14,292 bases of DNA from Clostridia bacterium (lineage in GTDB: Bacteria > Bacillota > Clostridia > Oscillospirales > CAG-272), in the NCBI GenBank assembly GCA_900770605.1, contig CAAGKS010000031.1, forward strand, positions 1 through 14,292. The letters are read 5' to 3'. The notes under the pieces are model-generated. The model was not told where the DNA came from, searched no databases, and saw only the letters and a list, made by a program, of their open reading frames with translations. A program made the translations under genes and the position numbers. Shown here piece after piece: positions 8,327 to 14,292 of the stretch (position 1 is its first letter; every line of letters starts with the position of its first letter).

Positions 8327-9187
8327 TTAGTTATTTTCCCCTACTGCATTCTTAGCGGCAGTCAAGGTATTTTGCATAAGCATAGTTATAGTCATAGGTC
8401 CAACGCCGCCGGGAACGGGGGTTATATAGGACGCCTTGGGCTCAACGCTTGCAAAATCCACGTCGCCCGTGAGCTTTCCGTCTGCGCGTCTGTTCATTCC
8501 AACGTCAACGACGACAGCTCCCTCCTTTATCATATCGCCCGTAAAGAAATCCGCCTTTCCGATAGCCGCCACGAGCACGTCAGCTCTGCGGCAAACGTCA
8601 GCAAGATCCTTGGTCCTGCTATGGCAGACCGTGACCGTGCCGTGCTTATGAAGCAACAGCATCGCCTGAGGCTTGCCAACTATATTGGAGCGTCCGACTA
8701 CCACGCACTCCTTGCCGGCAACGTCTATACCGCTTCTTTCAAGAAGCGCCATAACGCCTGCGGGAGTGCAAGGAAGAAATGAGTAATCGCCTATCATTAT
8801 TCTGCCCACGTTATAGGGGTGGAACGCGTCAACGTCCTTTTCGGGACGAATGCGCAATATCACCTGGTTTTCGTCAAGATGACGAGGGAGAGGAAGCTGA
8901 CAAAGTATGCCGTGTATATTTGCATCTGCATTGAGCTTGTCCACAAGCGCATTGAGCTGCTCCTGCGTGGTATCGGCGGGAAGCTCGTATGCCTCCGAAT
9001 AAAATCCGACCTCCTCGCAGGCGCGGCGCTTATTGCGCACGTACACCTGAGATGCCGCATCGTCACCGACTATTATTACTGCAAGCCCCGGCTTTACGCC
9101 GTGCTTTGCAAAAAACTGCTCCGCCTGCTCCTTTATTTCAGCTCTTATCTGAGCGGATATAGCCTTTCCGTCAATTATCTTTGCCAT
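8327..9187 (-). CDS. folD: Bifunctional methylenetetrahydrofolate dehydrogenase / methenyltetrahydrofolate cyclohydrolase FolD
   Basis: Interconverts 5,10-methylene-, 5,10-methenyl- and 10-formyl-tetrahydrofolate in the cytoplasm, feeding purine and formyl-methionine synthesis. The 286-residue length is normal. Active-site features: VYVRNK with Tyr49 and Lys53, CQLPLP with Gln97, and EKDVDAFHP with Asp120. The nucleotide-binding Rossmann segment is VVVGRSNIVGKP at about 162-173. The C-terminal signature PVPGGVGPMT is at 257-266. Start is ATG at 9187 with AGGAGAG at 9193-9199. It sits 15 bases after lgt and 15 bases before miaB, consistent with co-transcription; no functional tie to those neighbours is evident beyond general translation and one-carbon supply. 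Confidence 0.97.
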   Translation of the reverse strand: MAKIIDGKAISAQIRAEIKEQAEQFFAKHGVKPGLAVIIVGDDAASQVYVRNKRRACEEVGFYSEAYELPADTTQEQLNALVDKLNADANIHGILCQLPLPRHLDENQVILRIRPEKDVDAFHPYNVGRIMIGDYSFLPCTPAGVMALLERSGIDVAGKECVVVGRSNIVGKPQAMLLLHKHGTVTVCHSRTKDLADVCRRADVLVAAIGKADFFTGDMIKEGAVVVDVGMNRRADGKLTGDVDFASVEPKASYITPVPGGVGPMTITMLMQNTLTAAKNAVGENN

Positions 9188-9202
9188 CGTTTCTCTCCTG
9201 AA

Positions 9203-10330
9203 TTACTGTTCTGTATCGTTATCGTCCTTATTCTGCGAATCTCCGAAGAGCTTATCGAGCTTATCGGAAATGTCAACGTACTCGCGAGCCTCATCGGTCT
9301 GCGCGTCGTCAGTCTGCGCGTCCTCGGTCTCTGCCTCGGCCTCGACCTCGGTCTGCGCCTTATCGGACTGCTCGTCTGCACTCTTATCACCGTCCTGCTC
9401 CGCGTCTGCGATCTGCGGCTCCTCTGCCTTTGCACTTGCAGAGGTCGTAAACATAGGATAAGCCGCCTCATAGCCGCGAGCCGTAAGCTCCTTGCGGTGC
9501 GCTTTCACAAGGAAATACGCCAGCAAAACGCTTCCGATAACGAAGCAGGCAAAGCCTACCACCTGCGAGATCCTGAAAACGCCTACGTAAAGGCTATCTG
9601 TTCTCAGACCCTCGATAAACATTCTGCCAAAGCCGTACCACGTAAAGTACATGATAATTATCTGACCGTCAAACTTTTTCTTCTTATAAAGCAAATTGAT
9701 AATGATAAAGCCAAGAAGATTCCAGAGCGACTCGTACAGGAACGTGGGGTGAACGTATGCCATATCGCTGTAAATATTATTAAAATCGTGAGGGGAGATG
9801 CCCATACGGATAAAGTACAGAGGACTGTTCTCTGCTACTATTCCGCCGTACGCCTCGCCGTTGAAGAAGTTGCCCCAACGACCGAGCATCTGACCGATCA
9901 TAACACCCGGCACTACCGCGTCTCCGAGCTTACAGAAGCTCAGCTTTTTGATCCTGCAGCACACAAGCACCGTGATCGTTCCCGCAATAAGTCCGCCGTA
10001 TATCGCAAGTCCGCCCTCCCAGATAGCTATCATTTCAAGGAAGCTATCGTATTTATCGAGCGAGGTGAGAACGTAATACGAGCGAGCGCCGATAATTGAG
10101 AATATTATCGTGTATATCGCGATATCACTCAAGGCATCAAGCGTCACGCCGTCCTGCTTTGATCTGAAATAAGCATACAGGAATGCAAGTATGATGCCAC
10201 AGGTTATTATTATTCCGTACCAGCGCACCTCTATGCCGCCGAAGATCGGCACTGTAAACGCTACGGGATTTATCGAGAACTCTTCAATTCCGAGTCCGGG
10301 AAACGAAATTCGTATCATATCAGCACACAC
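9203..10330 (-). CDS. lgt: Phosphatidylglycerol-prolipoprotein diacylglyceryl transferase Lgt with acidic C-terminal tail
   Basis: Membrane enzyme that moves diacylglycerol from phosphatidylglycerol to the lipobox cysteine of prolipoproteins. The membrane core (about residues 30-285) has several hydrophobic segments and the Lgt landmarks: VRWYGI near 35, GARSYYVL at 81-88, IYGGLIAG near 110 (Tyr where many homologues have His), the signature GQMLGRWGNFFNGEAYG with Arg151 and Asn154, HPTFLYES at 194-201, and GFGRMFIEGLRTDSL with Arg246 and Glu250. At 375 residues it is longer than E. coli Lgt (about 290), because of a roughly 75-residue acidic tail after residue 300. Start is probably GTG at 10330, 13 bases from a GGAG site at 10344-10347; an in-frame ATG at 10318 lies 25 bases from it and would give 371 residues. 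Confidence 0.95.
   Translation of the reverse strand: MCADMIRISFPGLGIEEFSINPVAFTVPIFGGIEVRWYGIIITCGIILAFLYAYFRSKQDGVTLDALSDIAIYTIIFSIIGARSYYVLTSLDKYDSFLEMIAIWEGGLAIYGGLIAGTITVLVCCRIKKLSFCKLGDAVVPGVMIGQMLGRWGNFFNGEAYGGIVAENSPLYFIRMGISPHDFNNIYSDMAYVHPTFLYESLWNLLGFIIINLLYKKKKFDGQIIIMYFTWYGFGRMFIEGLRTDSLYVGVFRISQVVGFACFVIGSVLLAYFLVKAHRKELTARGYEAAYPMFTTSASAKAEEPQIADAEQDGDKSADEQSDKAQTEVEAEAETEDAQTDDAQTDEAREYVDISDKLDKLFGDSQNKDDNDTEQ
9293..9322 (-). repeat. Short tandem repeat (DAQTD x2) in the Lgt acidic tail
   Basis: Residues 337-346 of Lgt are DAQTD repeated twice, with a 15-base period at DNA level, flanked by a related AEAETE stretch. It lies in the low-complexity acidic tail (residues 301-375, 28 Asp/Glu against 7 Lys/Arg by count). 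Repeat slippage could explain tail growth. Confidence 0.6.
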
Positions 10331-10332
10331 GC

Positions 10333-10353
10333 CGCGGCTTTTTCTCCGCCGCG
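10333..10353 (-). promoter_or_regulatory. Hairpin with the lgt Shine-Dalgarno site in its loop
   Basis: The 34-base gap between ymfH and lgt holds a perfect 6-bp inverted repeat, CGCGGC / GCCGCG (plus strand 10333-10338 and 10348-10353), around a 9-base loop. On the transcript the loop reads GGAGAAAAA, so the GGAG that could serve lgt sits in the loop, and the GTG start follows two bases after the hairpin end. Folding would shorten the effective 13-base distance between GGAG and GTG. It lacks a U-tract on the minus strand, so it is not a convincing intrinsic terminator. A translational role is inferred only. Confidence 0.5.
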
Positions 10354-10364
10354 CTACTCCTTCT

Positions 10365-11663
10365 TTATTTTTTTGGTATCACGACCGACAGCGTAACCGT
10401 ACGCTCGTCAAACGCGCTCTCAAACGCCGCGCTTACCTCGTCAAAGGTAACGCCTGCGAGTATATCAGTAAATTCCAGCATCTCCGCGTCCTCGCATACG
10501 AATGCGAAAAGCGAGTTTGCCACGCTCTCCGTGGAGTCAAAGGTCTTTACCGACTCCGCGTACATAACGCGCTTTGCCCTCTCGAACTCATCCCGATCAA
10601 GCCCGCTCTCACGGAGCGATCTTATATGCTCGGATATCTCAGCGAGCACCGCTCCGGGATCGTCCGCCTCACCCGCTACGGAATTATAGGCGAAGTCCTT
10701 AGATATCGTATATCCGTACGAGAAAGCAGGAGAGATCATATTTCTCTCGAACAGCGAGCTGTAAAGCTCTGCGGATCGCGCGAAGATCATCTCGTCAAGT
10801 ATAGACATCACCGCGTCTCGCTTTATTCTCTCCCTCGGGTCTGTGGGAATATTCACGTCCTTATATCCAATGCTGAACAAGGGCTTTGACACCTGCATAC
10901 GCGTCTCTACGTAGCTCTTGAATGCCTCGGGCTTCTCCTTAGCATTCTCGCCCCAAACCGTCACGCAAGCCTTTTCTGCGCTTGTGGGAAGGTGCTTATC
11001 CGCCGCGGCGATGACCTTGTCCGCGCTGACGTCACCGCATACCACGAGCGCCATATTGGAGGGCGTATAAAACGCCGAATAGCAATCGTAGAGCAGCTCG
11101 GGGGTTATGCTTTTGATCGTTTGAATGCTTCCGCAAATATTTCTGCGTATGCTATGATGCTCGTACATACCCTCAAGCATTCCGTAAAAGCAACGGTCAC
11201 CGGGGCTATCGTCATACATTTTGATCTCCTCGGATATTATTCCTATCTCCGCGTTCACCGATTCCTCGGTAAAATACGGGTGGGTCACAAAATCTATCAG
11301 CTCGCCGAGCGAATCCTCAAATCTGTCGGTGCAGCTAAAAAGATACACCGTCTTGTTGAAGGACGTATATGCATTCGCATCTGCTCCGTACTCGGAAAAG
11401 CGCTCGAACGAATCACTGCCGTCCTCATTGAAGAACAGCTTATGCTCAAGAAAATGAGCAATACCGTCAGGCAAGCTTATCTGCTCACCGTTACGGACGA
11501 AGCTATTGTTTATCGAGCCGTACTTTACACCGAAAAGCGCGTACACCGACGACATCTTCTTTGGAAATACGTATATATCGAGTCCGCAGGAATGAGTATA
11601 TTTAAAGTACTCCTCGCCAAGCGTCTCGCTTCTGTATCTCACCATATCTCGATCATTCATCAT
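10365..11663 (-). CDS. ymfH: M16-family zinc peptidase, YmfH-like (catalytic partner)
   Basis: A 432-residue M16 (pitrilysin/insulinase) peptidase. The inverted zinc motif HFLEH is present at residues 70-74 (His70, catalytic Glu73, His74), with the third ligand predicted at Glu146 in ISEEIKMYDD, seven residues after Glu139 as usual for the family. The pair is equivalent to YmfF/YmfH of Firmicutes, which databases list as EF-P 5-aminopentanol modification-associated proteins (also spelled YfmF/YfmH); the molecular substrate is not known to me. The chosen start is the ATG at 11663, because AGGAGGTG at 11668-11675 lies just upstream. It overlaps the ymfF stop by 11 bases, suggesting translational coupling. 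The open frame extends 31 codons further upstream, but that part lies inside ymfF and looks non-coding. Confidence 0.9.
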   Translation of the reverse strand: MMNDRDMVRYRSETLGEEYFKYTHSCGLDIYVFPKKMSSVYALFGVKYGSINNSFVRNGEQISLPDGIAHFLEHKLFFNEDGSDSFERFSEYGADANAYTSFNKTVYLFSCTDRFEDSLGELIDFVTHPYFTEESVNAEIGIISEEIKMYDDSPGDRCFYGMLEGMYEHHSIRRNICGSIQTIKSITPELLYDCYSAFYTPSNMALVVCGDVSADKVIAAADKHLPTSAEKACVTVWGENAKEKPEAFKSYVETRMQVSKPLFSIGYKDVNIPTDPRERIKRDAVMSILDEMIFARSAELYSSLFERNMISPAFSYGYTISKDFAYNSVAGEADDPGAVLAEISEHIRSLRESGLDRDEFERAKRVMYAESVKTFDSTESVANSLFAFVCEDAEMLEFTDILAGVTFDEVSAAFESAFDERTVTLSVVIPKK

Positions 11664-12954
11664 CAGACACCTCCTCTGAGCTGCCGCCGCCCGTGCCGCA
11701 AACGAAATAGCAGCTATCGTAGCGTATGCGGTTTGCAAGTCTGATAACGTCCTCACGAGTAACGCTCATAAGCGCCTGCTTACACTCCTCAACCGTTTCC
11801 TCAACGCCAAAACAAGCGCGTGTTGCATAAAAGCCTTGGAGCGAGAACGGCGAATCGTATATCTGCGCGTAAGAATAGCAAAGCGATCTTCTCGCGCAGG
11901 AAAGCTCTGAATCGGTTATATCTCCGTTTTTGATAGCGTCAAGCTGGGCGAGGATCTCGGATATGACCTTATCCTTGTTTGAGGGCTCAAAGCCCGACGA
12001 GATCATAATATTTCCCGACACCGCGCTATACGACGACGAACAATAATAGCAAAGTCCCTGCTTCTCACGAACGTTGATAAACAGCTTTGAGGCGGGAGAT
12101 GAGCCGAGTATCTCGTTGAGAAGTATAGCGGCGTGTCTGTCCTCTCTGCCGTATCCCGTTCCCGTTACGAATCCCATAGACAGCTTTGCCTGGGATACGT
12201 CCATCTGTTCCTCGGAGCACGCGCGCTCTCGGGAAGCGTCTATTGCATCGGGAACGTACGTAAGCGAGCCGTAGCCAAGAGCTCCGTCAAAGATATCTGC
12301 CAAAGCCGCCGCAACGCGCTCCCCGTCCTTTGAGCCGACGTAAAAGGCTGAAAGCTCTGCCTGAGCAAGCAGCTTTTCGTGGTATGCGCTCAGCTCCTCA
12401 CTGCTTACAGTGTCTATATTTTCAAGCAAATATTCAAGCGTGGGATAATTCTCATTATCTCTGTGGAGCAGCTCCCTGCACCTCATCGCCGCATACGCGC
12501 GCGTATTATTACGCTCGGCAAGCAAGCCGTCACGGACGAGCTCTATCTCGCTCTTAAGAGTATCAGCGGGAAAGATGCCGTCTTTCTTCTGGGGCGAGGT
12601 CAAAAGCTCGCCGATAATATTTATTACTCCGCCAAAGACGTCAGTTCCATGCGGAACGTGGCACTCTGCCAAAAAATCCGCGCTGACGTTGAGCGACAGA
12701 GTATTTGCACAGGTGTTTGAGGAGATCTCTACGACCGCCGCGTAAAGCATATCGAGCTGTCTGTTGACTGCGGCGTGCGAGGGCATCGACTGAGTGCCTC
12801 GGCGCATAATTCCCGAGAGCAGCATATTGCAAAGATAATCTCTCGGCGTCAGCGGAATGCTCAGGGAGAGGCCGAGCGCCTCGGTCTTGAATTTATTCGT
12901 ATTTATGTATGATAGCGAAGCGTTTTTCGCTATCCCTATCCTTTGTAATTTCAT
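11653..12954 (-). CDS. ymfF: M16-family peptidase-like protein without zinc motif, YmfF-like
   Basis: A 433-residue M16-fold protein. In the place of the zinc motif the region around LCNMLLSGIMRRGTQSMPSH (residues 41-60) has no HxxEH, so it is predicted to be catalytically inactive. Family resemblance is clearest in the C-terminal half, in the stretch with SSPASKLFINVREKQGLCYY (about residues 290-309), typical of M16 substrate-chamber domains. Such proteins pair with an active subunit; here that would be YmfH, encoded immediately downstream with an 11-base overlap. It is the first gene of the minus-strand cluster. Start is ATG at 12954 with AGGA at 12961-12964, six bases upstream. The role in EF-P modification rests on database naming of the family, not on the sequence. 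Confidence 0.88.
   Translation of the reverse strand: MKLQRIGIAKNASLSYINTNKFKTEALGLSLSIPLTPRDYLCNMLLSGIMRRGTQSMPSHAAVNRQLDMLYAAVVEISSNTCANTLSLNVSADFLAECHVPHGTDVFGGVINIIGELLTSPQKKDGIFPADTLKSEIELVRDGLLAERNNTRAYAAMRCRELLHRDNENYPTLEYLLENIDTVSSEELSAYHEKLLAQAELSAFYVGSKDGERVAAALADIFDGALGYGSLTYVPDAIDASRERACSEEQMDVSQAKLSMGFVTGTGYGREDRHAAILLNEILGSSPASKLFINVREKQGLCYYCSSSYSAVSGNIMISSGFEPSNKDKVISEILAQLDAIKNGDITDSELSCARRSLCYSYAQIYDSPFSLQGFYATRACFGVEETVEECKQALMSVTREDVIRLANRIRYDSCYFVCGTGGGSSEEVSDDE
11668..11675 (-). promoter_or_regulatory. Strong Shine-Dalgarno site that sets the ymfH start
   Basis: AGGAGGTG on the minus strand, inside the end of ymfF. Its GGAGG core is six bases from the ATG at 11663 and nine from the adjacent second ATG at 11660. 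This supports a start here instead of at the first codon of the open frame (11756). Confidence 0.85.
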
Positions 12955-13008
12955 TCTGTGTCCTGTTGTGCGAATGCAACAACTATCCCATTATAGTATA
13001 TTCAATAT

Positions 13009-13037
13009 ATTATACTACAAAAATATAATAATTGCAA
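13009..13037 (-). promoter_or_regulatory. Candidate sigma-A promoter for the ymfF-to-tldD cluster
   Basis: On the minus strand TTGCAA (13032-13037) and TATAAT (13009-13014) are separated by 17 bases. The -35 matches the TTGACA consensus at four of six positions and the -10 is perfect. Transcription would start near 13002, giving a leader of about 48 bases before the ymfF ATG. A second TATAAT at 12990-12995 has only weak -35 options (TTGTAG, 19-base spacer), so it is the less likely alternative. Confidence 0.6.
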
Positions 13038-13097
13038 TATTTTTTTATTATTTAAAGCATAAATTGCGAAAAATAAGGAATTTTTTTGAAAAAGGTG

Positions 13098-13127
13098 TTG
13101 ACAAAGTCTTTAACACTATGGTATAAT
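13098..13127 (+). promoter_or_regulatory. Strong sigma-A promoter for rplU-prp-rpmA
   Basis: Perfect TTGACA (13098-13103) and perfect TATAAT (13122-13127) separated by 18 bases, with an extended -10 TG at 13119-13120 (TGG before TATAAT). The upstream region is AT-rich and could act as an UP element. Start of transcription is expected near 13134. Such a promoter fits the high demand for ribosomal proteins. Confidence 0.88.
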
Positions 13128-13133
13128 ATACTG

Positions 13134-13225
13134 CCGCATAAATTGGGGCTTTTTAAGTGCGCAAAGAATTACCTTCCAAGCGCCGCCTTATATTAGCGAG
13201 TCTATAAGAAAGAGAGGTGCTTTTC
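13134..13225 (+). promoter_or_regulatory. rplU 5' leader, possible L21 autoregulatory leader
   Basis: About 90 bases of untranslated RNA precede rplU. Pairings seen: GGGGCTT (13145-13151) with AAGCGCC (13178-13184), six of seven pairs; an exclusive alternative GCGC (13159-13162) with GCGC (13180-13183); and a perfect 6-bp CTTATA/TATAAG stem (13187-13192, 13203-13208) just before the ribosome site. ACCTTCC at 13171-13177 resembles an anti-Shine-Dalgarno and could pair in part with AGGT at 13215-13218. An L21 leader family is known upstream of this operon in Firmicutes, but I cannot confirm membership by eye. Confidence 0.45.
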
Positions 13226-13537
13226 GTGTACGCAATTATCGAAACAGGCGGAAAGCAGTACAAGGTTAACGAGGGCGATATCCTTTTCATTGAGAAGCTC
13301 GACGTTAACGCAGGTGACACTGTTACTTTTGACCGTGTCAAAGCAGTATCTATGGGAGATGATTTCAAGGTTGGCGCTCCCACAGTTGAAGGTGCAACCG
13401 TTACAGCAAATGTCGTTTCTAACGGAAAAGGCAAGAAGATTTATGTAATCAAGTACAAGTCCAAGAAGAACGAAAAGAAGAAGATCGGTCACAGACAGCC
13501 TTACACCAAGGTACAGATCGTATCCATCAACGCTTGA
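13226..13537 (+). CDS. rplU: 50S ribosomal protein L21
   Basis: Large-subunit protein that binds 23S rRNA near L20. The 103-residue length is typical. The N-terminus MYAIIETGGKQYKVNEGD and the C-terminal basic KYKSKKNEKKKIGHRQPYTK region are characteristic. The start is taken as GTG at 13226, because GAGGT at 13214-13218 is seven bases upstream and the protein then begins at the conserved MYAII; the open frame extends to another GTG at 13217, but that lies within the ribosome site itself. It is the first gene of an operon with prp (22-base gap) and rpmA. Confidence 0.98.
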   Translation: MYAIIETGGKQYKVNEGDILFIEKLDVNAGDTVTFDRVKAVSMGDDFKVGAPTVEGATVTANVVSNGKGKKIYVIKYKSKKNEKKKIGHRQPYTKVQIVSINA

Positions 13538-13559
13538 ATAAAATCGAGCAAGTGAAAAA

Positions 13560-13919
13560 ATGACTAAAGTCGTTTTTTTCAGAAGCGGTGGAAGCTTCTA
13601 TGGGTTTGAAGAGCAAGGTCACGCGGATTACGCGGATGCAGGTGAGGATATTCTCTGCGCTGCACTTTCTGCTATGACGATGCTCATCATAAACACTGTT
13701 GAGGTCGCTTATGCCTCAGACGTGGATTATGATATCGACGAGGGCGCTACTACTATCAAGGTTCGCTCCAAGGCTGCCCTGGCAGAGTTCGAGAACGATG
13801 AACGCAAGAGATATGCGGTGTCGGGTCTCTTCCTCTCCTACTATTATCAGCTGAACGAGCTCGTTGAGGAGTATTACGATCACCTGTCCGTCGAGGTTAA
13901 GGACGTAGATTACGTCTGA
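13560..13919 (+). CDS. prp: Ribosomal-processing cysteine protease Prp
   Basis: A 119-residue protein of the Prp (YsxB/DUF464) family. In Firmicutes Prp removes the N-terminal extension of ribosomal protein L27, which is required for ribosome assembly. The catalytic pair is visible in GHADYADAGEDILCAALS: His21 and Cys33, in the conserved GHxxxxxxGxDxxCAAxS arrangement. It lies between rplU and rpmA, the usual place, and its substrate is the next gene. The upstream ribosome site is weak (GAGCAAGTGA region), suggesting lower translation than the flanking ribosomal proteins. The C-terminus, rich in acidic and Tyr residues, runs slightly past the usual family length of about 105-112. Confidence 0.95.
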   Translation: MTKVVFFRSGGSFYGFEEQGHADYADAGEDILCAALSAMTMLIINTVEVAYASDVDYDIDEGATTIKVRSKAALAEFENDERKRYAVSGLFLSYYYQLNELVEEYYDHLSVEVKDVDYV

Positions 13920-13973
13920 TGTCTTCAAAAGACACAAGTACAACAAATTACATTAATTACGGAGGAATGAAAA

Positions 13974-14252
13974 ATGGTAAGAATCAGTTTACAGTTCTTT
14001 GCTCATAAAAAGGGTGTTGGTTCTACAAAGAACGGCCGTGATAGCGAGTCTAAGCGCCTTGGCGTTAAGAAGTCTGACGGTCAGTCCGTGCTTGCAGGTA
14101 ACATTATCGTAAGACAGAGAGGTACTGCTATCCATCCCGGCAACAATGTCGGCATCGGCAAGGACGATACACTTTTTGCTCTCATTAACGGAAAGGTTAA
14201 GTTCGAGCAGAAGACAAAGGACAAGAAGCAGGTTAGCGTTTACGCTGACTAA
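13974..14252 (+). CDS. rpmA: 50S ribosomal protein L27 with cleavable N-terminal extension
   Basis: A 92-residue L27, whose mature N-terminus reaches towards the peptidyl-transferase centre. The body has the conserved HKKGVGSTKNGRDSESKRLG, the GNIIVRQRGT segment and HPGNNVGIGKDDTLFAL. It starts MVRISLQFF before AHKKG, the extension found in Firmicutes; Prp is expected to cut after the double Phe (FF-AHKK). Start is ATG at 13974 with GGAGGA at 13961-13966, seven bases upstream. It follows prp by 54 bases and ends 16 bases before a terminator hairpin, so the operon seems to end here; an obg gene is not visible. Confidence 0.98.
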   Translation: MVRISLQFFAHKKGVGSTKNGRDSESKRLGVKKSDGQSVLAGNIIVRQRGTAIHPGNNVGIGKDDTLFALINGKVKFEQKTKDKKQVSVYAD

Positions 14253-14268
14253 TTCAGTAAAAAGAAAA

Positions 14269-14292
14269 GCCTTTGGGTTGATCCCCAAAGGC
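14269..14292 (+). terminator. Intrinsic terminator hairpin after rpmA (cut by window edge)
   Basis: A perfect 9-bp stem GCCTTTGGG / CCCAAAGGC (14269-14277 and 14284-14292) around a 6-base loop TTGATC, reaching exactly to the window end. The U-tract that would confirm termination of rplU-prp-rpmA lies outside the window. The A-rich run just before it (14259-14268) would give a U-tract on the minus strand, so it may also stop converging transcription. Confidence 0.8.

Larger units (their letters stand above)
12955..13225. other. Divergent AT-rich intergenic region between ymfF and rplU
   Basis: A 271-base gap without a credible gene. From left to right it holds the ymfF ribosome site, a small 5-bp inverted repeat (TGTTG/CAACA, 12964-12968 and 12977-12981), a minus-strand promoter candidate, a very AT-rich stretch (about 13010-13090), the strong plus-strand promoter, and the rplU leader. 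The AT-rich block could act as an upstream element for either promoter. The open frames crossing it have no ribosome site or family resemblance. Confidence 0.8.

Noticed and set aside
9293..9340. Repeats in the Lgt tail as a CRISPR or mobile element trace.
   Set aside because: The period is 15 bases in frame with the coding sequence, and there are no spacers or terminal inverted repeats.
8819..10099. A 426-codon open frame on the plus strand opposite folD and lgt.
   Set aside because: It runs antisense to two well-recognised genes, has low-complexity Leu/Arg-rich composition, no clear ribosome site and no family resemblance. Long antisense frames are a by-product of codon bias here.
11664..11756. 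A 31-codon N-terminal extension of ymfH.
   Set aside because: It lies inside ymfF, is Ala-rich without family similarity, and a strong ribosome site at 11668-11675 supports the start at 11663.
13217..13225. An upstream GTG start for rplU.
   Set aside because: The GTG overlaps the ribosome binding site and would add three residues before the conserved MYAII start.
13202..13492. An open frame antisense to rplU (and a similar one at 13989-14288 opposite rpmA).
   Set aside because: Both are shadows of highly conserved ribosomal protein genes, without their own ribosome sites or known families.

Overview
The window looks like core chromosome of a Bacillota (Firmicutes) bacterium, most likely a Clostridia-type gut or anaerobe lineage. 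Three things suggest this: the rplU-prp-rpmA order with an N-terminally extended L27, the miaB-(YlbF/YmcA)-mutS-mutL order that resembles Bacillus subtilis ymcB-ymcA-(cotE)-mutS-mutL, and a YmfF/YmfH peptidase pair. Genus or species cannot be given from the sequence alone. I see no rRNA, tRNA, CRISPR array, insertion sequence, prophage or defence gene.

Positions 1-12954 hold ten genes, all on the minus strand, packed with gaps of 15-42 bases and one 11-base overlap. In transcription order (high to low coordinates) they are ymfF, ymfH, lgt, folD, miaB, a YlbF/YmcA-family gene, mutS, mutL, tgt and the first 203 codons of a tldD-like gene that runs off the left edge. No convincing terminator lies between them, so they could form one long transcript from a promoter near 13009-13037. 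Functionally it is a housekeeping mixture: M16-family peptidase pair, lipoprotein lipidation (Lgt), one-carbon metabolism (FolD), tRNA modification (MiaB, Tgt), an RNase Y-associated family (YlbF/YmcA), mismatch repair (MutS, MutL) and a modulator-type metallopeptidase (TldD).

Positions 12955-13225 form an AT-rich divergent promoter region. It carries one plausible promoter for each direction and a roughly 90-base leader in front of rplU.

Positions 13226-14252 hold rplU, prp and rpmA on the plus strand, followed by a terminator hairpin at the right edge. Prp is the cysteine protease that trims the N-terminal extension of ribosomal protein L27, and the L27 here has the expected LQFF-A cleavage motif, so enzyme and substrate are adjacent.

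I did not find a clear new biological system. The points most worth a second look are the four-cysteine tail on the YlbF/YmcA protein, the acidic repetitive tail on Lgt, the hairpin that places the lgt ribosome binding site in its loop, the 10-residue repeats in the MutL linker, and the rplU leader.
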